From: Streptococcus marmotae
Lineage (GTDB): Bacteria > Bacillota > Bacilli > Lactobacillales > Streptococcaceae
Direction: 5' to 3'
DNA length: 64,000 nucleotides
Assembly (NCBI RefSeq): GCF_001623565.1
Contig: NZ_CP015196.1
Span: 868,001 to 932,000, forward strand
Positions 1 through 9,239 of the stretch are shown here, one piece after another (the stretch's first letter is position 1; the number at the start of each line of letters is the position of its first letter). The notes under the pieces were generated by a model that did not search any database, was not told where the DNA came from, and worked only from the letters and a program-made list of their open reading frames with translations. Made by a program: the position numbers and the translations under genes.

Positions 1-1
1 T

Positions 2-316
2 TTAAGACAACTGTCTCAAGCCTACCCTAATGACTACATTTTACTCGTGATGGATAACGCCGTATGGCATAAATCACGGACGTTAGAGAAACCTGCCAAC
101 ATTGGCTTTGAGTTCATTCCACCTTATACCTCTGAGATGAATCCCATTGAACAAGTCTGGGCTGAGATTCGTAAGAGAGGTTTCAAGAATAAGGCCTTTA
201 AGACGCTTGACGATGTCATTAGCAAGCTGCAAGAGGTGATTCAACGTCTGCATTGGTCTGTGTTAAAACCCATTGTTCATAGAAATTGGCTCTTTTCAGA
301 TTTTGATGTTAAATGA
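2..316 (+). CDS. IS630-family transposase, C-terminal part (runs off left edge)
   Basis: This is the C-terminal third of a DDE-type transposase. The open frame enters from the left edge and stops at 316. It reads through a VMDNAVWHKS segment (the second catalytic Asp region of DDE_3 transposases) and IPPYTSEMNPIEQVWAEIRK, whose NPIEQVW contains the last catalytic Glu. This arrangement is typical of IS630/Tc1-mariner enzymes. Only about 104 residues are visible, so whether the element is intact cannot be judged. The adc promoter begins about 40 bp past the stop codon, so one end of the element abuts that operon. Confidence 0.85.
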   Translation, partial: LRQLSQAYPNDYILLVMDNAVWHKSRTLEKPANIGFEFIPPYTSEMNPIEQVWAEIRKRGFKNKAFKTLDDVISKLQEVIQRLHWSVLKPIVHRNWLFSDFDVK

Positions 317-356
317 GTATAAAATGAGTTTCGAATGAAAATGAAATGAAAAATAC

Positions 357-395
357 TTGATTTTTTTTATTTTTATGATAAAATTAACTAGTTAA
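357..395 (+). promoter_or_regulatory. adcR promoter with AdcR zinc operator
   Basis: A -35 of TTGATT (357-362), a 16-bp spacer and a -10 of TAAAAT (379-384) run straight into the perfect palindrome TTAACTAGTTAA (384-395). This matches the streptococcal AdcR operator TTAACYRGTTAA. Zinc-loaded AdcR bound here would block RNA polymerase, giving autoregulated zinc-repressed transcription of adcRCBA. Confidence 0.88.
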
Positions 396-422
396 TTAAG
401 TGATTAAGGATTGGTATATGAG

Positions 423-872
423 ATGGAACAATTAGCTCATCAGATTGATCGGAGTTTACATGAGATTATACTGAGTTCGGAGAATCAGTTAGAGATTTTA
501 GTGGGGACTTGTCAAAGTGAAATGCATTTGACGAATACTCAAGAGCATATTTTGATGTTGATTGAAAATAATGCGTTTACGAATAAGGAAATCGCAAAAC
601 AATTGAACGTTAGTCAGGCTGCCATTACAAAGGCGATTAAGGCCTTGATTGCTCAAGACTTATTAGTGGCTGTTCGGGACAGTCGAGATGCGAGAATTGT
701 ACGGTATAGCTTGACAGATGTCGCTAAGCCAATTGCCGCAGAACATGCACATCACCATGCTCACACACTAGCCTCTTATGAGGAATTGGTTGGTCATTAT
801 TCAGAAGAAGAGCAAGTGATTATTGGTCGTTTTTTGACTGATTTAGTAAAAAAGATTCGGAAGGAAATATGA
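423..872 (+). CDS. adcR: AdcR, zinc-responsive MarR-family repressor
   Basis: AdcR is a homodimeric winged-helix repressor that senses Zn(II) and shuts off zinc uptake. I chose the ATG at 423 rather than the TTG at 411. The AAGGA at 406-410 is correctly spaced only for 423, and MEQLAHQID matches the start of other AdcR proteins. The DNA-binding helix-turn-helix lies around residues 50-80 ([15 protein letters not shown]). The EHAHHHAHT stretch (about 105-113) supplies the histidines known to bind zinc in this family. Its stop codon overlaps the adcC start (ATGA), so it is the first gene of the operon. Confidence 0.95.
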   Translation: MEQLAHQIDRSLHEIILSSENQLEILVGTCQSEMHLTNTQEHILMLIENNAFTNKEIAKQLNVSQAAITKAIKALIAQDLLVAVRDSRDARIVRYSLTDVAKPIAAEHAHHHAHTLASYEELVGHYSEEEQVIIGRFLTDLVKKIRKEI

Positions 873-1573
873 GATATATTACAGTAGAGGATTTATCGTT
901 TGTATACGATCAAGAGCCTGTTTTAGAACATATCCATTATCATCTAGATAGTGGAGAATTTGTGACATTAACAGGTGAAAATGGAGCAGCAAAGACTACC
1001 TTGATCAAAGCTACTTTAGGTATTTTAAAGCCAAGGAAGGGAAAGGTCACGATTTCAGAGACAAGTATTGCTGGGAAAAAGTTAAGAATGGCCTATTTGC
1101 CTCAGCAGATTGCAAGTTTTAACGCTGGTTTCCCAAGTACAGTTTATGAATTTGTTAAATCAGGACGCTATCCTCGGCAAGGGTGGTTTCGACGGTTGAC
1201 AAGCCATGATGAGGAGCACATTCGGACGAGTTTAGAGTCTGTTGGGATGTGGGAGCACAAGGACAAGCGACTTGGTTCCTTGAGTGGTGGTCAGAAGCAA
1301 CGGGCGGTGATTGCTCGCATGTTTGCCTCAGATCCGGATATTTTTATTTTGGATGAACCGACAACAGGGATGGATAGTGGGACGAAGGCCGCTTTTTATG
1401 AGTTAATGCACCATAGTGCGAAAAAGCATGGGAAATCTATTTTGATGATTACACATGATGCGGATGAATTACGCAACTATGCTGATCGAAATATTTATCT
1501 TGTACGAGATCAAGCCTCTCCTTGGCGTTGTTTTAATGTGCATGATAGGAAAGAGGGGGTAACGCATGGGTAA
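869..1573 (+). CDS. adcC: AdcC, zinc ABC transporter ATP-binding subunit
   Basis: ATPase of the high-affinity zinc importer, 234 aa, acting on the cytoplasmic face with AdcB. Walker A is GENGAAKTT (about 37-45). It carries Ala where most ABC proteins have Gly, but this is normal for streptococcal AdcC. The LSGGQKQR signature, the [11 protein letters not shown]alker B and the THD switch histidine are all present. The start overlaps the adcR stop by 4 nt and the end overlaps adcB by 8 nt, so the three genes are translationally coupled. Confidence 0.95.
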   Translation: MRYITVEDLSFVYDQEPVLEHIHYHLDSGEFVTLTGENGAAKTTLIKATLGILKPRKGKVTISETSIAGKKLRMAYLPQQIASFNAGFPSTVYEFVKSGRYPRQGWFRRLTSHDEEHIRTSLESVGMWEHKDKRLGSLSGGQKQRAVIARMFASDPDIFILDEPTTGMDSGTKAAFYELMHHSAKKHGKSILMITHDADELRNYADRNIYLVRDQASPWRCFNVHDRKEGVTHG

Positions 1574-2387
1574 TGTGCTCGATTTTTCGATATTTCATTA
1601 TGAATTTATGCAACGAGCTTTTCTAGCCATTATTGCGATGAGTTTATTTTCCCCTATATTAGGTGTGTTTCTGATTTTGCGCCGTCAGAGTTTGATGAGT
1701 GATACACTCAGTCACGTATCGTTAGCTGGGGTGGCTTTTGGACTTGTTTTGGGAATCTCCCCTACGGTTTCGACAATCTTGATCGTCATTATCGCAGCAA
1801 TCTTTTTAGAATACTTACGAACCTTATATAAGAGTTTTATGGAGATTGGAACAGCTATTCTGATGTCAACCGGTCTTGCTGTTTCCTTGATTGTCATGAG
1901 TCGTTCAGGTGGTAAGAGTAGCTTGAGTTTAGAGCAATATTTGTTTGGGTCAATCGTGACCATTAGTCAAGAACAGGTGATTGCCTTGTTTGCGATTGCA
2001 GCGGTTGTATTAATCTTGACCTTGCTCTTTTTACGACCTATGTATATTTTGACCTTTGATGAAGATACAGCTTTTGTAGATGGGCTACCTGTTCGCGCTA
2101 TGTCTATTGCCTTTAATGTGGTGACAGGGGTCGCTATTGCGCTCATGATTCCAGCAGCAGGGGCTTTACTGGTTTCAACGATTATGGTTTTGCCCGCTTC
2201 GATTGCCCTTCGTCTAGGAAAAAGCTTTAAAATGGTAATTGGAATTGGAATGCTGACTGGATTTGTGGGAATGCTTTCTGGTTTGTTTATGTCTTATTAT
2301 GCAGAAACACCAGCTAGTGCCAGTATCACCCTAATTTTTATTGGGATTTTTTTACTTGTCAATTTGGCAAATAAATGGAAAAGATAG
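1566..2387 (+). CDS. adcB: AdcB, zinc ABC transporter permease
   Basis: Membrane subunit of the AdcABC zinc importer, 273 aa, of the ABC-3 (ZnuB/MntB) permease family. It is almost entirely hydrophobic, with seven or eight predicted membrane spans. The conserved [17 protein letters not shown] stretch (about 40-56) is the cytoplasmic coupling motif of this family. It overlaps adcC upstream, and adcA starts 9 nt downstream. Confidence 0.94.
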   Translation: MGNVLDFSIFHYEFMQRAFLAIIAMSLFSPILGVFLILRRQSLMSDTLSHVSLAGVAFGLVLGISPTVSTILIVIIAAIFLEYLRTLYKSFMEIGTAILMSTGLAVSLIVMSRSGGKSSLSLEQYLFGSIVTISQEQVIALFAIAAVVLILTLLFLRPMYILTFDEDTAFVDGLPVRAMSIAFNVVTGVAIALMIPAAGALLVSTIMVLPASIALRLGKSFKMVIGIGMLTGFVGMLSGLFMSYYAETPASASITLIFIGIFLLVNLANKWKR

Positions 2388-2395
2388 GAGAAATA

Positions 2396-3904
2396 ATGAA
2401 AAAAGTTTTAGTAGCGATGATGGGGGTCTGTCTTATTTTGTTAGCAGCATGTGCTTCCAAGACTGAATCTGCTAAGAAGAATCTTCAAATTGTAACGACC
2501 TTTTATCCGGTCTATGAATTTACCAAGCAAGTAGTTGGGGATGAGGCTGATGTTTCTCTCTTGGTAAAAGCAGGGACAGAACCACATGATTTTGAACCTT
2601 CAGCCAAGAATATTGCAGAAATTCAAGAAGCGGATGTTTTTGTCTATGAAAATGAAAATATGGAAACATGGGTACCAGATGTGTTGGCGTCTGTTGATAC
2701 TAAAAAAGTCAATGTGATTAAGGCGACAGAAGGAATGCTTCTCTTACCTGGTGGTGAGGAAGAAGAGGATCATGATCATGGAGAAGAAGGTCATCATCAT
2801 GAATTCGACCCTCATGTTTGGTTGTCACCAGAGCGAGCTGTTCATCTTGTAGAGGCGATTCGTGATGGTTTGGTTGCTAAATACCCAGACAAAAAAGAAG
2901 TATTTGAAAAGAATGCAGCTGCCTATGTGCAAAAATTAGAAGCGTTGCATGCAAATTATCAAAAGACCTTGTCAAATGCTAAACAGAAGTATTTTGTGAC
3001 TCAACATACAGCCTTTGCCTATCTAGCATTGGATTATGGTTTGAAGCAGGTATCTATTACAGGAGTATCTGCGGATCAGGAACCAACTCCGTCTCGTTTG
3101 TCAGAGTTAACGAAATATATCAAACAGTATGGGATTAAGTATATTTACTTTGAAGAAAATGCTTCAAAAGCAGTAGCTGAAACCCTGTCAAAAGAAACAG
3201 GTGTGGAATTGGCAGTTTTAAATCCATTGGAAAGTTTGACAGATGAAGATGTGAAAAATGGAGCAGATTATCTTTCAGTCATGGAAGAAAATTTGAAGGC
3301 CTTGGAAAAAACAACGAGTCAAGCTGGGCCAGAGATTCAACCAGAAGCTGGGGAAGAAGCAACAAAGACAGTCTATGCAGGTTATTTTGAAGATAATGCT
3401 GTTAAAGACAGAACCTTGTCGGATTATGTGGGAGAATGGCAGTCCGTGTATCCGTATCTAGTCGATGGTACTTTTAACCAAGTCTTTGATTATAAGGCGA
3501 AATTAAGCGGTCAAATGACAGCAGAAGAATACAAGGCTTATTATGATAAAGGTTATAAGACAGATGTTGAACAAATCAACATCACAGACGATACCATGGA
3601 GTTTGTCGTCAAAGGGCAGTCTGAAAAGTATACTTATAAATATGTTGGTTACAAAATTTTGAACTATAAGAAAGGAAATCGTGGGGTTCGTTTCTTGTTT
3701 GAAGCGACCGAAGCCAATGCAGGACGTTTCAAGTATGTTCAGTTTAGTGACCACAATATTGCACCGGTAAAAACAGGTCATTTCCATATCTACTTTGGTG
3801 GAGAGAGTCAAGAAAAATTACTGGAAGAATTGGATAATTGGCCGACCTATTATCCAGATGAGATGACAGGTCTTGAAATCGGTCAAGAAATGCTATCGCA
3901 TTAA
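2396..3904 (+). CDS. adcA: AdcA, zinc-binding lipoprotein with C-terminal ZinT domain
   Basis: Surface-anchored solute-binding protein of the zinc importer, 502 aa. The ATG at 2396 is preferred over an in-frame ATG at 2375 because AGGAG (2386-2390) precedes it and it starts a clean lipoprotein signal (MKKVLVAMM then LLAAC). Residues up to about 310 form a ZnuA-type cluster A-I domain with a His-rich loop (HDHGEEGHHHE, about 125-135). Residues from about 325 form a ZinT/YodA domain ending in HFHIYFGG. This two-domain layout is characteristic of streptococcal AdcA. A strong terminator follows. Confidence 0.95.
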   Translation: MKKVLVAMMGVCLILLAACASKTESAKKNLQIVTTFYPVYEFTKQVVGDEADVSLLVKAGTEPHDFEPSAKNIAEIQEADVFVYENENMETWVPDVLASVDTKKVNVIKATEGMLLLPGGEEEEDHDHGEEGHHHEFDPHVWLSPERAVHLVEAIRDGLVAKYPDKKEVFEKNAAAYVQKLEALHANYQKTLSNAKQKYFVTQHTAFAYLALDYGLKQVSITGVSADQEPTPSRLSELTKYIKQYGIKYIYFEENASKAVAETLSKETGVELAVLNPLESLTDEDVKNGADYLSVMEENLKALEKTTSQAGPEIQPEAGEEATKTVYAGYFEDNAVKDRTLSDYVGEWQSVYPYLVDGTFNQVFDYKAKLSGQMTAEEYKAYYDKGYKTDVEQINITDDTMEFVVKGQSEKYTYKYVGYKILNYKKGNRGVRFLFEATEANAGRFKYVQFSDHNIAPVKTGHFHIYFGGESQEKLLEELDNWPTYYPDEMTGLEIGQEMLSH

Positions 3905-3910
3905 GATGCT

Positions 3911-3942
3911 AAAAGGAGCTAACGTGTGTTTAGCTCTTTTTT
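3911..3942 (+). terminator. Terminator of adcRCBA
   Basis: GAGCTAA (3916-3922) pairs with TTAGCTC (3930-3936) across a 7-nt loop and is followed by six T, with a matching A run upstream. Confidence 0.9.
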
Positions 3943-3963
3943 ACATTATGTAAGAGGGAATGG

Positions 3964-3992
3964 TTGACATTTTTTGACTACAAGCGTAAACT
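3964..3992 (+). promoter_or_regulatory. copY promoter with cop box
   Basis: TTGACA (3964-3969), a 17-bp spacer and TAAACT (3987-3992). The sequence TACAAGCGTA (3979-3988) overlaps the -10 and fits the CopY operator KACANNYGTA. A further dyad TTACAT-T-ATGTAA lies just upstream (3941-3953). Copper-responsive autoregulation is inferred. Confidence 0.8.
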
Positions 3993-4014
3993 TTAAAAGA
4001 AAGGAGGTGCTGTA

Positions 4015-4467
4015 ATGGAACAAATGATATCAGCTGCGGAGTGGCAGGTAATGCGTGTGATTTGGGCTCATCCAGGGTATACCTCGAGTCAGATTCTCTC
4101 GGCTTTACAAGAAGGATTTGACTGGCAGGTTTCGACTGTTAAGACGCTCTTAGGCCGGTTGCGGAAAAAATCCTATTTGGAGATGAAAAAAGTGGGAGGC
4201 CAATATTACTACTATCCTTTAGTAGAGGAAAGGGGGCATGTGCAGCGACAGCTTCAGGTGTTGCTAGATACTATGTGTTCTACTAGGCATGGCGAGTTGG
4301 TTAGCCAGCTCTTAGAAATGGGACAGTTTTCGCGTTCAGATTTACAGAGCCTAGGAGAACGAATCGCTCAACAAGAATCATCAGCACCAGAACAAATTGC
4401 CTGTCATTGTTTAGCAGGTCAGTGTACTTGTCATCATCATAAGGAGAATACCCATGCAAAAAATTAA
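4015..4467 (+). CDS. copY: CopY-type copper-responsive repressor
   Basis: BlaI/MecI/CopY-family winged-helix repressor, 150 aa. Residues 1-70 form the DNA-binding domain (SAAEWQVMRVIWAHPGYTSSQI, then VKTLLGRLRKKSYL). The C-terminus carries CHCLAGQCTC, the CxCx4CxC motif by which CopY binds zinc or copper(I). A strong AAAGGAGG lies 8 nt before the ATG. Its last 14 nt overlap copZ. In other streptococci the copA ATPase follows copY; here it does not. Confidence 0.9.
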   Translation: MEQMISAAEWQVMRVIWAHPGYTSSQILSALQEGFDWQVSTVKTLLGRLRKKSYLEMKKVGGQYYYYPLVEERGHVQRQLQVLLDTMCSTRHGELVSQLLEMGQFSRSDLQSLGERIAQQESSAPEQIACHCLAGQCTCHHHKENTHAKN

Positions 4468-4663
4468 GTTAAGCAATCTATCATGCCAAAATTGTGTCAG
4501 ACATGTAAAAGATCATTTTCAGGCCATGTCTGGTGTAGAGGAAGTATCGATTGATTTAACACATCAAATCGCAACAGTCGCGACAAGCGTTAGCCATGCG
4601 CTATCTGATTATCAAGCAAGCCTTGCTGATACGGTTTATGAAGCGCTTGAGATAGTGGACTAA
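4454..4663 (+). CDS. copZ: CopZ-like heavy-metal-associated (HMA) protein
   Basis: A 69-aa single HMA domain with a ferredoxin-like fold. The metal site is LSCQNCVRHV (CxxC at residues 10-13) and the protein begins MQKIKLSNLSC. Such proteins carry Cu(I) in the cytoplasm and hand it to CopY or to a P-type ATPase. It overlaps copY by 14 nt and has its own AAGGAG. It might equally be the surviving N-terminal metal-binding domain of a lost copA, but it ends cleanly with a stop and a terminator. Confidence 0.85.
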   Translation: MQKIKLSNLSCQNCVRHVKDHFQAMSGVEEVSIDLTHQIATVATSVSHALSDYQASLADTVYEALEIVD

Positions 4664-4664
4664 G

Positions 4665-4712
4665 AAAAAGCCATAATCAACAGATGTTATTCTGCTGATG
4701 TCATGGCTTTTT
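4665..4712 (+). terminator. Terminator of copYZ
   Basis: AAAAAGCCAT (4665-4674) pairs with ATGGCTTTTT (4703-4712), with an inner stem ATCAACAGA/TCTGCTGAT. Confidence 0.88.
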
Positions 4713-4816
4713 ATAGTGAATTGAATAAAGGTTAGGACATCGTTCAGTCGCTTTGATGAACGCCAGTTCTATCTGCAGCTCCTTGCCTTGTCCTATTCCT
4801 TTCTCAATCCACTATA
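4712..4816. repeat. 105-bp MITE-like element with terminal inverted repeats
   Basis: The left end reads TATAGTGAATTGAATAAAGG and the right end, read on the other strand, TATAGTGGATTGAGAAAGGA; both then continue to TAGGACA. These are imperfect inverted repeats of about 28 bp. There is no coding capacity inside. The right arm lies inside the HIT gene and provides its last seven codons and stop. Confidence 0.75.
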
Positions 4817-5206
4817 TTTGTTAGTGTTTAGTTGGTGAACGAAGTCTTCTAATGGTATGATTTGTTTCTGAACTTCAATTCTATCCCAAAACCCGTCCTC
4901 TTTTTGCCGTGGGATAAGATGGGAATGAAAATGTGTCCCCTCGTCCATTAGATTTTTGTCATTGCGTAGAAGAGTGACACCGTCAATGGGGAGTATCTCC
5001 TCCATAAGAGTGATCATCTCTTGCTCTAGCTCTGCTAGCTCATGAAGAAGGGGCAAGGGGAGTTCAGACAGGCTGGTAAAATGGTCTTTACTGATTATCA
5101 AGAGGTGCCCTGTCTGAATGGGGTCTATATCCCAAACTAGTTTGAAATGTCTGCTCTGATACAGAATGGCTTCCTCTGAAATATTGCGACAAAAGATACA
5201 AGGCAT
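4793..5206 (-). CDS. HIT-family protein (histidine triad nucleotide hydrolase)
   Basis: A 137-aa HIT-superfamily protein. The N-terminus has a CxxC pair (MPCIFC). The body has GHLLIISKDHF, and the catalytic triad motif is HFHSHLIPR (HxHxH, about 97-105). Such proteins hydrolyse nucleotide-phosphate linkages, and the physiological substrate here cannot be told. The final residues (KYSGLRKE) are encoded by the terminal inverted repeat of the adjacent short repeat, so the native C-terminus has been replaced or extended. GGGAG precedes the start. Confidence 0.88.
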   Translation of the reverse strand: MPCIFCRNISEEAILYQSRHFKLVWDIDPIQTGHLLIISKDHFTSLSELPLPLLHELAELEQEMITLMEEILPIDGVTLLRNDKNLMDEGTHFHSHLIPRQKEDGFWDRIEVQKQIIPLEDFVHQLNTNKYSGLRKE

Positions 5207-5236
5207 AATCTGCTCCCTTTTTTAAGATGAGATAGT

Positions 5237-5263
5237 AAAAACTGAGAGCAGGTCCCAGTTTTT
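5237..5263 (-). terminator. tyrS terminator
   Basis: On the minus strand AAAAACTGGGA pairs over 11 bp with TCTCAGTTTTT (one G-T pair) with a 5-nt loop and a T run, directly after the tyrS stop. Confidence 0.85.
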
Positions 5264-5267
5264 ATGG

Positions 5268-6524
5268 TTAATAGGTAACAACGAAATATTTTTTCTTACC
5301 ACGGCGGATAACGGTCAATTCGTTTTCGAGTTTGTCAGCATCTGTCAATGCATAGTCAAGATCCTGTACGCGGTCTCCGTTAATGTAAATCGCACCATTT
5401 TGAACATCTTCACGAGCTTGACGCTTAGAATTCACAACACCTGCCGTCACAAGGAGTTCGACAATGTTGAGGCTATCCTCTGCTGTTACAGTGTAGTTTG
5501 GTACGCCACGAAGTCCTTGTTTGAGTTCTTTGACAGAAAGTTTTTTGATATTTCCTGCAAACAGTTGCTCAGTAATGTTTAGTGCTTCTTTGTAAGCTGC
5601 TTCACCGTGAACCAAGGTCACCACTTCACGGGCAAGGATTTTTTGGGCTAGGCGTTCATGAGGTGCTGCTTCAAATTGTTTTCGGATTTCTTCGATTTCG
5701 TCAAGTGGTAAGAAGGTGAAAATTTTCAAGAAACGAACAGCATCGGCGTCCATGACATTCATCCAAAATTGGTACATTTCGTATGGTGAAGTCTTATCAG
5801 CATTGAGCCAAACAGCGTTTCCTTCTGATTTTCCGAATTTTTTACCAGTTGCATCGGTAATGAGTGGCACAGTGATGACATGGCCAGTCTTGTCTGCCTT
5901 ACGGCGGAGCAATTCAGTTCCGGCAGTCATATTGCCCCACTGGTCACTTCCGCCAATTTGGAGAGTGACGTTATGCAGGCGATTGAGTTCATAGAAGTCA
6001 AAGCCTTGCATGATTTGGTAGGCAAATTCTGTGTAGGAAATCCCTGTTTCAATCCGCTTTTTCACTGATTCCTTACTCATCATGTAGTTGACCGTGAAGT
6101 ATTTTCCGATGTCACGCAAGAAATCAATAAAGCTGATGCTCGCGAACCAATCGTAGTTGTTGGTCATGACAGCCTTGTTGTCCCCATTTTCAAAATCAAG
6201 GAAACGTTCTAGTTGGGCTTGGATACTTTTCACCCAGCTATCCACTGTATCTTTTGTTTGCAAGCTCCGTTCGGTATCTTTGAAAGAAGGATCGCCAATC
6301 AGACCAGTTGCTCCTCCCACGAGTGGGTAAGGTTTGTGACCAGCTAGTTGCAAGTGACGGTTGACAATAATTGGGACCAGGTGTCCTAAATGTAGGCTGT
6401 CGGCAGTGGGATCGTAACCTGTATAATAAGAGACTTGACCCTCTTCTAAGGCTTTTCGTAAAGCATCTTCATCTGTGGTTTGAAAAACCAAGCCACGTTC
6501 TTTTAGCTCATCAAAAATGTGCAT
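5268..6524 (-). CDS. tyrS: Tyrosyl-tRNA synthetase
   Basis: Class I aminoacyl-tRNA synthetase, 418 aa, charging tRNA-Tyr with tyrosine. The HIGH-type motif is HLGH (45-48) and the KMSKS-type loop is KFGKSEGN (about 231). The C-terminal 65 residues form an S4 RNA-binding domain ([19 protein letters not shown]). It diverges from pbp1b with about 125 bp between start codons. This gap is too short for the tyrosine T-box leader that many Firmicutes use, and none is seen. Confidence 0.96.
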   Translation of the reverse strand: MHIFDELKERGLVFQTTDEDALRKALEEGQVSYYTGYDPTADSLHLGHLVPIIVNRHLQLAGHKPYPLVGGATGLIGDPSFKDTERSLQTKDTVDSWVKSIQAQLERFLDFENGDNKAVMTNNYDWFASISFIDFLRDIGKYFTVNYMMSKESVKKRIETGISYTEFAYQIMQGFDFYELNRLHNVTLQIGGSDQWGNMTAGTELLRRKADKTGHVITVPLITDATGKKFGKSEGNAVWLNADKTSPYEMYQFWMNVMDADAVRFLKIFTFLPLDEIEEIRKQFEAAPHERLAQKILAREVVTLVHGEAAYKEALNITEQLFAGNIKKLSVKELKQGLRGVPNYTVTAEDSLNIVELLVTAGVVNSKRQAREDVQNGAIYINGDRVQDLDYALTDADKLENELTVIRRGKKKYFVVTY

Positions 6525-6560
6525 GTCTCTTCTCCTTTTTAAGTTTTTTCGTTAGCTTCC

Positions 6561-6627
6561 ATTGTACCATATTTTGGGGACAATCGTGTAAGAAAATTTC
6601 GTAAAATACGAAAAAATGTGATAAAAT
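6561..6627. promoter_or_regulatory. Divergent tyrS / pbp1b promoters
   Basis: On the minus strand an extended -10 TGGTACAAT (TACAAT at 6561-6566) serves tyrS. On the plus strand TGTGATAAAAT (TAAAAT at 6622-6627) lies 22 bp before pbp1b. The -35 elements are weak on both strands. Confidence 0.55.
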
Positions 6628-6648
6628 AAGGAGAATAAGGAGTTTTGT

Positions 6649-9048
6649 ATGACGACTAAATTACCGAAGAAAAAAGAAGAAACAAAAGAAAATGTTTCTT
6701 TGACAATCAGAGATATAGCTGGAATCGGTCTGCGCACGTTAAAATTGTTAGTGGATTTTGGAGCTATTTTATTATTCTTACTTGGAGTGCTGGGGACAGG
6801 TCTTGGTTTGGGGTATGTTGCCAGTTTATTTGATAAGGTGGAAGTACCTGACTCTACAGACTTGGTCAAGCAGGTGACGGCAGTTAGCCGTATTTCAAAA
6901 GTGGTTTATGCAGATGGAAGTATGATTTCAGAAGTCAATTCGGATTTGCTTCGTCTTCCTGTCGAGAGTGATGCTATTTCAGATAATGTGAAACATGCTG
7001 TTATTGCAACTGAGGATGCAACTTTTGAAAGCCATGATGGTGTAGTTCCTAAGGCGGTCTTGCGAGCAGCGCTTGGTTCTGCAGGAGTTGGATCATCAAG
7101 TGGCGGTTCGACATTGACTCAACAGTTGATTAAGCAGCAGATTGTCGGGGATGCACCGACCTTTAGTCGAAAGGCTAATGAAATTATATCAGCTCTCGCC
7201 TTAGAGCGGACGATGAGCAAGGAAGAGATTTTAACGACCTATCTAAATGTTTCTCCTTTTGGGCGGAACAATCAAGGGCGCAACATAGCAGGGGTTGAGG
7301 CTGCAGCTAAGGGTATTTTTGGAAAATCGGCTAAGGAGTTGACCGTTCCTCAGGCAGCTTTTATCGCAGGTTTGCCACAAAGTCCAATTGTTTATACGCC
7401 CTATTCTGCTACAGGTGGGTTTAAGTCGGATGAAAATATGGCTTATGGAATTGCTCGGTCAAAAGAAGTCTTGTACAACATGTACCGCACAGGGTATTTG
7501 ACACAAGAAGATTATGATACCTATGTGGCCTATGATATAAAACAGGATTTTATTGCACCAGCACCCGTGACGAAGGATACGAAAGACTTTCTTTACTATG
7601 CGGTGATGGAAGAAGCTCAAGAAGCCATGTATCAGTATCTGGTCAAGCGAGACAAGGTGTCTGATAATGATTTAAAAAATGACAAGACAGTTGCGGCCTA
7701 CGAGGAATTGGCGCAGCAAGAATTGAGTCAAGGTGGGTATACTGTAACGAGTACCATCGATAAGACCATTTACCAGACGATGCAAAATATCGTTGCAACC
7801 TATGGATATATCTTAGATACGGGACCTGGTTTTGTTGAAACTGGAACGGTTCTGTTGGACAATAAAACCGGAGCTATTCTTGGATTTATCGGCGGTAGAG
7901 ATTACACGAACAATCAAAACAACCATGCGCTTCATACAAAGCGCTCGCCGGGTTCAACGGTTAAGCCTTTTTTGGCTTACGGAGTGGCGATTGATCAAGG
8001 AATGATGGGCTCAGCTAGTGTATTATCCAATTATCCGACAACCTTTTCTGATGGCATGCAGATCATGCACGGTACGAGCAGAGGGACGGGGAAGATGAAT
8101 TTGCAAGAGGCGCTCAATGTGTCCGCAAATATTCCTGCCTTTTGGACCTACAAAATGTTGCGGAATGCAGGTGTCAATGTCAAGTCTTATATGGACAAAA
8201 TGAACTATGACATTGATTTATATGACATTGAAAGTTTACCACTAGGTGGTGGTATTGAGACGACAGTTGCAGACAATACAAACGCATATCAAGCATTGGC
8301 AAATGGTGGAGTATACAATAAACATTACATCGTTGAAAAAATTACAGCGCATGATGGAACAGTAGTGTATGAGCATGAAGCGAAACCTGTTCAAGTCTAC
8401 TCAAAAGCGACAGCAAGCATTATGACGAATTTGCTTCATGGTCCAATTACCTCTGGAATCACAACTAGCTTCTTGAGTCGATTATCAGGAATCAATCCAC
8501 AAGCGGCTAGCAGTGATTTGATTGGGAAAACAGGTACGAGTAATGATTATGTTGATATTTGGCTGATGCTTGCGACACCGCAGTTTACAATTGGAACGTG
8601 GGCTGGAAATGATGAGAATTTAGAGATGGATTCTTTGTCCAGTTATAACAACAATGCCCAGTATATGGCTTATCTCATGAGTGCCTTGCATCAGGTCAAT
8701 CCTTCGCTATTTGAAGGTCGTTTCCAGTTAGATGACAGCGTGGTGGCCTCTAGTGTACTTGCTTCAACAGGACAACGACCAGCTAGTGTGCAGGTCAATG
8801 GCGTAACCATTACCCCTCCAGGCCCACTTGTTACAAGTTACTGGGCGAAGAATGGCGCTCCTACAACAGATTATCGCTTTATGATTGGTGGGACAGAAAG
8901 TGATTATTATCAGGCTTGGAGTAGCTTGTTACCGCCGCCTCCAAGTTCAAGTAGCAGTACAAAACGTTCTTCTAGTCGTTCTTCGACTGAGTCGACTGCT
9001 TCATCGTCGCAGTCGACCACCGTTCCAGGTAGCAGTTCAAACCCATAG
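6649..9048 (+). CDS. pbp1b: Class A penicillin-binding protein 1B
   Basis: Bifunctional peptidoglycan synthase, 799 aa, membrane-anchored with an extracellular body. A single membrane segment lies near residues 35-60. The GT51 glycosyltransferase domain follows (ATEDATFESHDG, then GGSTLTQQLIKQ). The transpeptidase domain has the active-site SPGSTVKP (SxxK), an SAN triad (NVSANIP) and GKTGTSNDY (KTG). The last 40 residues are a Ser/Thr-rich tail. AAGGAG precedes the ATG. Its place beside tyrS and upstream of rpoB is the usual streptococcal position. Confidence 0.93.
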   Translation: MTTKLPKKKEETKENVSLTIRDIAGIGLRTLKLLVDFGAILLFLLGVLGTGLGLGYVASLFDKVEVPDSTDLVKQVTAVSRISKVVYADGSMISEVNSDLLRLPVESDAISDNVKHAVIATEDATFESHDGVVPKAVLRAALGSAGVGSSSGGSTLTQQLIKQQIVGDAPTFSRKANEIISALALERTMSKEEILTTYLNVSPFGRNNQGRNIAGVEAAAKGIFGKSAKELTVPQAAFIAGLPQSPIVYTPYSATGGFKSDENMAYGIARSKEVLYNMYRTGYLTQEDYDTYVAYDIKQDFIAPAPVTKDTKDFLYYAVMEEAQEAMYQYLVKRDKVSDNDLKNDKTVAAYEELAQQELSQGGYTVTSTIDKTIYQTMQNIVATYGYILDTGPGFVETGTVLLDNKTGAILGFIGGRDYTNNQNNHALHTKRSPGSTVKPFLAYGVAIDQGMMGSASVLSNYPTTFSDGMQIMHGTSRGTGKMNLQEALNVSANIPAFWTYKMLRNAGVNVKSYMDKMNYDIDLYDIESLPLGGGIETTVADNTNAYQALANGGVYNKHYIVEKITAHDGTVVYEHEAKPVQVYSKATASIMTNLLHGPITSGITTSFLSRLSGINPQAASSDLIGKTGTSNDYVDIWLMLATPQFTIGTWAGNDENLEMDSLSSYNNNAQYMAYLMSALHQVNPSLFEGRFQLDDSVVASSVLASTGQRPASVQVNGVTITPPGPLVTSYWAKNGAPTTDYRFMIGGTESDYYQAWSSLLPPPPSSSSSTKRSSSRSSTESTASSSQSTTVPGSSSNP

Positions 9049-9064
9049 GCCAACGAAATATGTC

Positions 9065-9116
9065 ATCAGCTAGGGGAACGATTCCGTTTGAGGACTATTC
9101 CTCTAGCTGATTTTTT
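9065..9116 (+). terminator. pbp1b terminator
   Basis: ATCAGCTAGGGGAA (9065-9078) pairs with TTCCTCTAGCTGAT (9098-9111) over 14 bp, followed by six T. Confidence 0.9.
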
Positions 9117-9121
9117 GCTGA

Positions 9122-9211
9122 CTAAATTCTCAGAGTAAGTTCTACCTTATTTTTCTGTCTCAGTCTAACTTCTCGTTTTTTATCACACCTAGAACTTACC
9201 CTGAGATTTTA
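9122..9211. repeat. Short interspersed repeat, copy 1
   Basis: This 90-bp segment begins with AAATTCTCAGAGTAAGTTCT and ends with its imperfect reverse complement (AGAACTTACCCTGAGATTTT). The same left end recurs at 18014 in front of rpsL. It is non-coding. Confidence 0.7.
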
Positions 9212-9239
9212 CGCTGGCGTAAAGAACTGGGTGAAACAG

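Noticed and set aside
869..1573. Defective Walker A in AdcC (GENGAAKTT)
   Set aside because: The Ala at this position is normal for streptococcal AdcC, so it is not a mutation.
6525..6648. T-box riboswitch upstream of tyrS
   Set aside because: Only about 125 bp separate the two divergent genes and no T-box sequence or specifier hairpin is visible.
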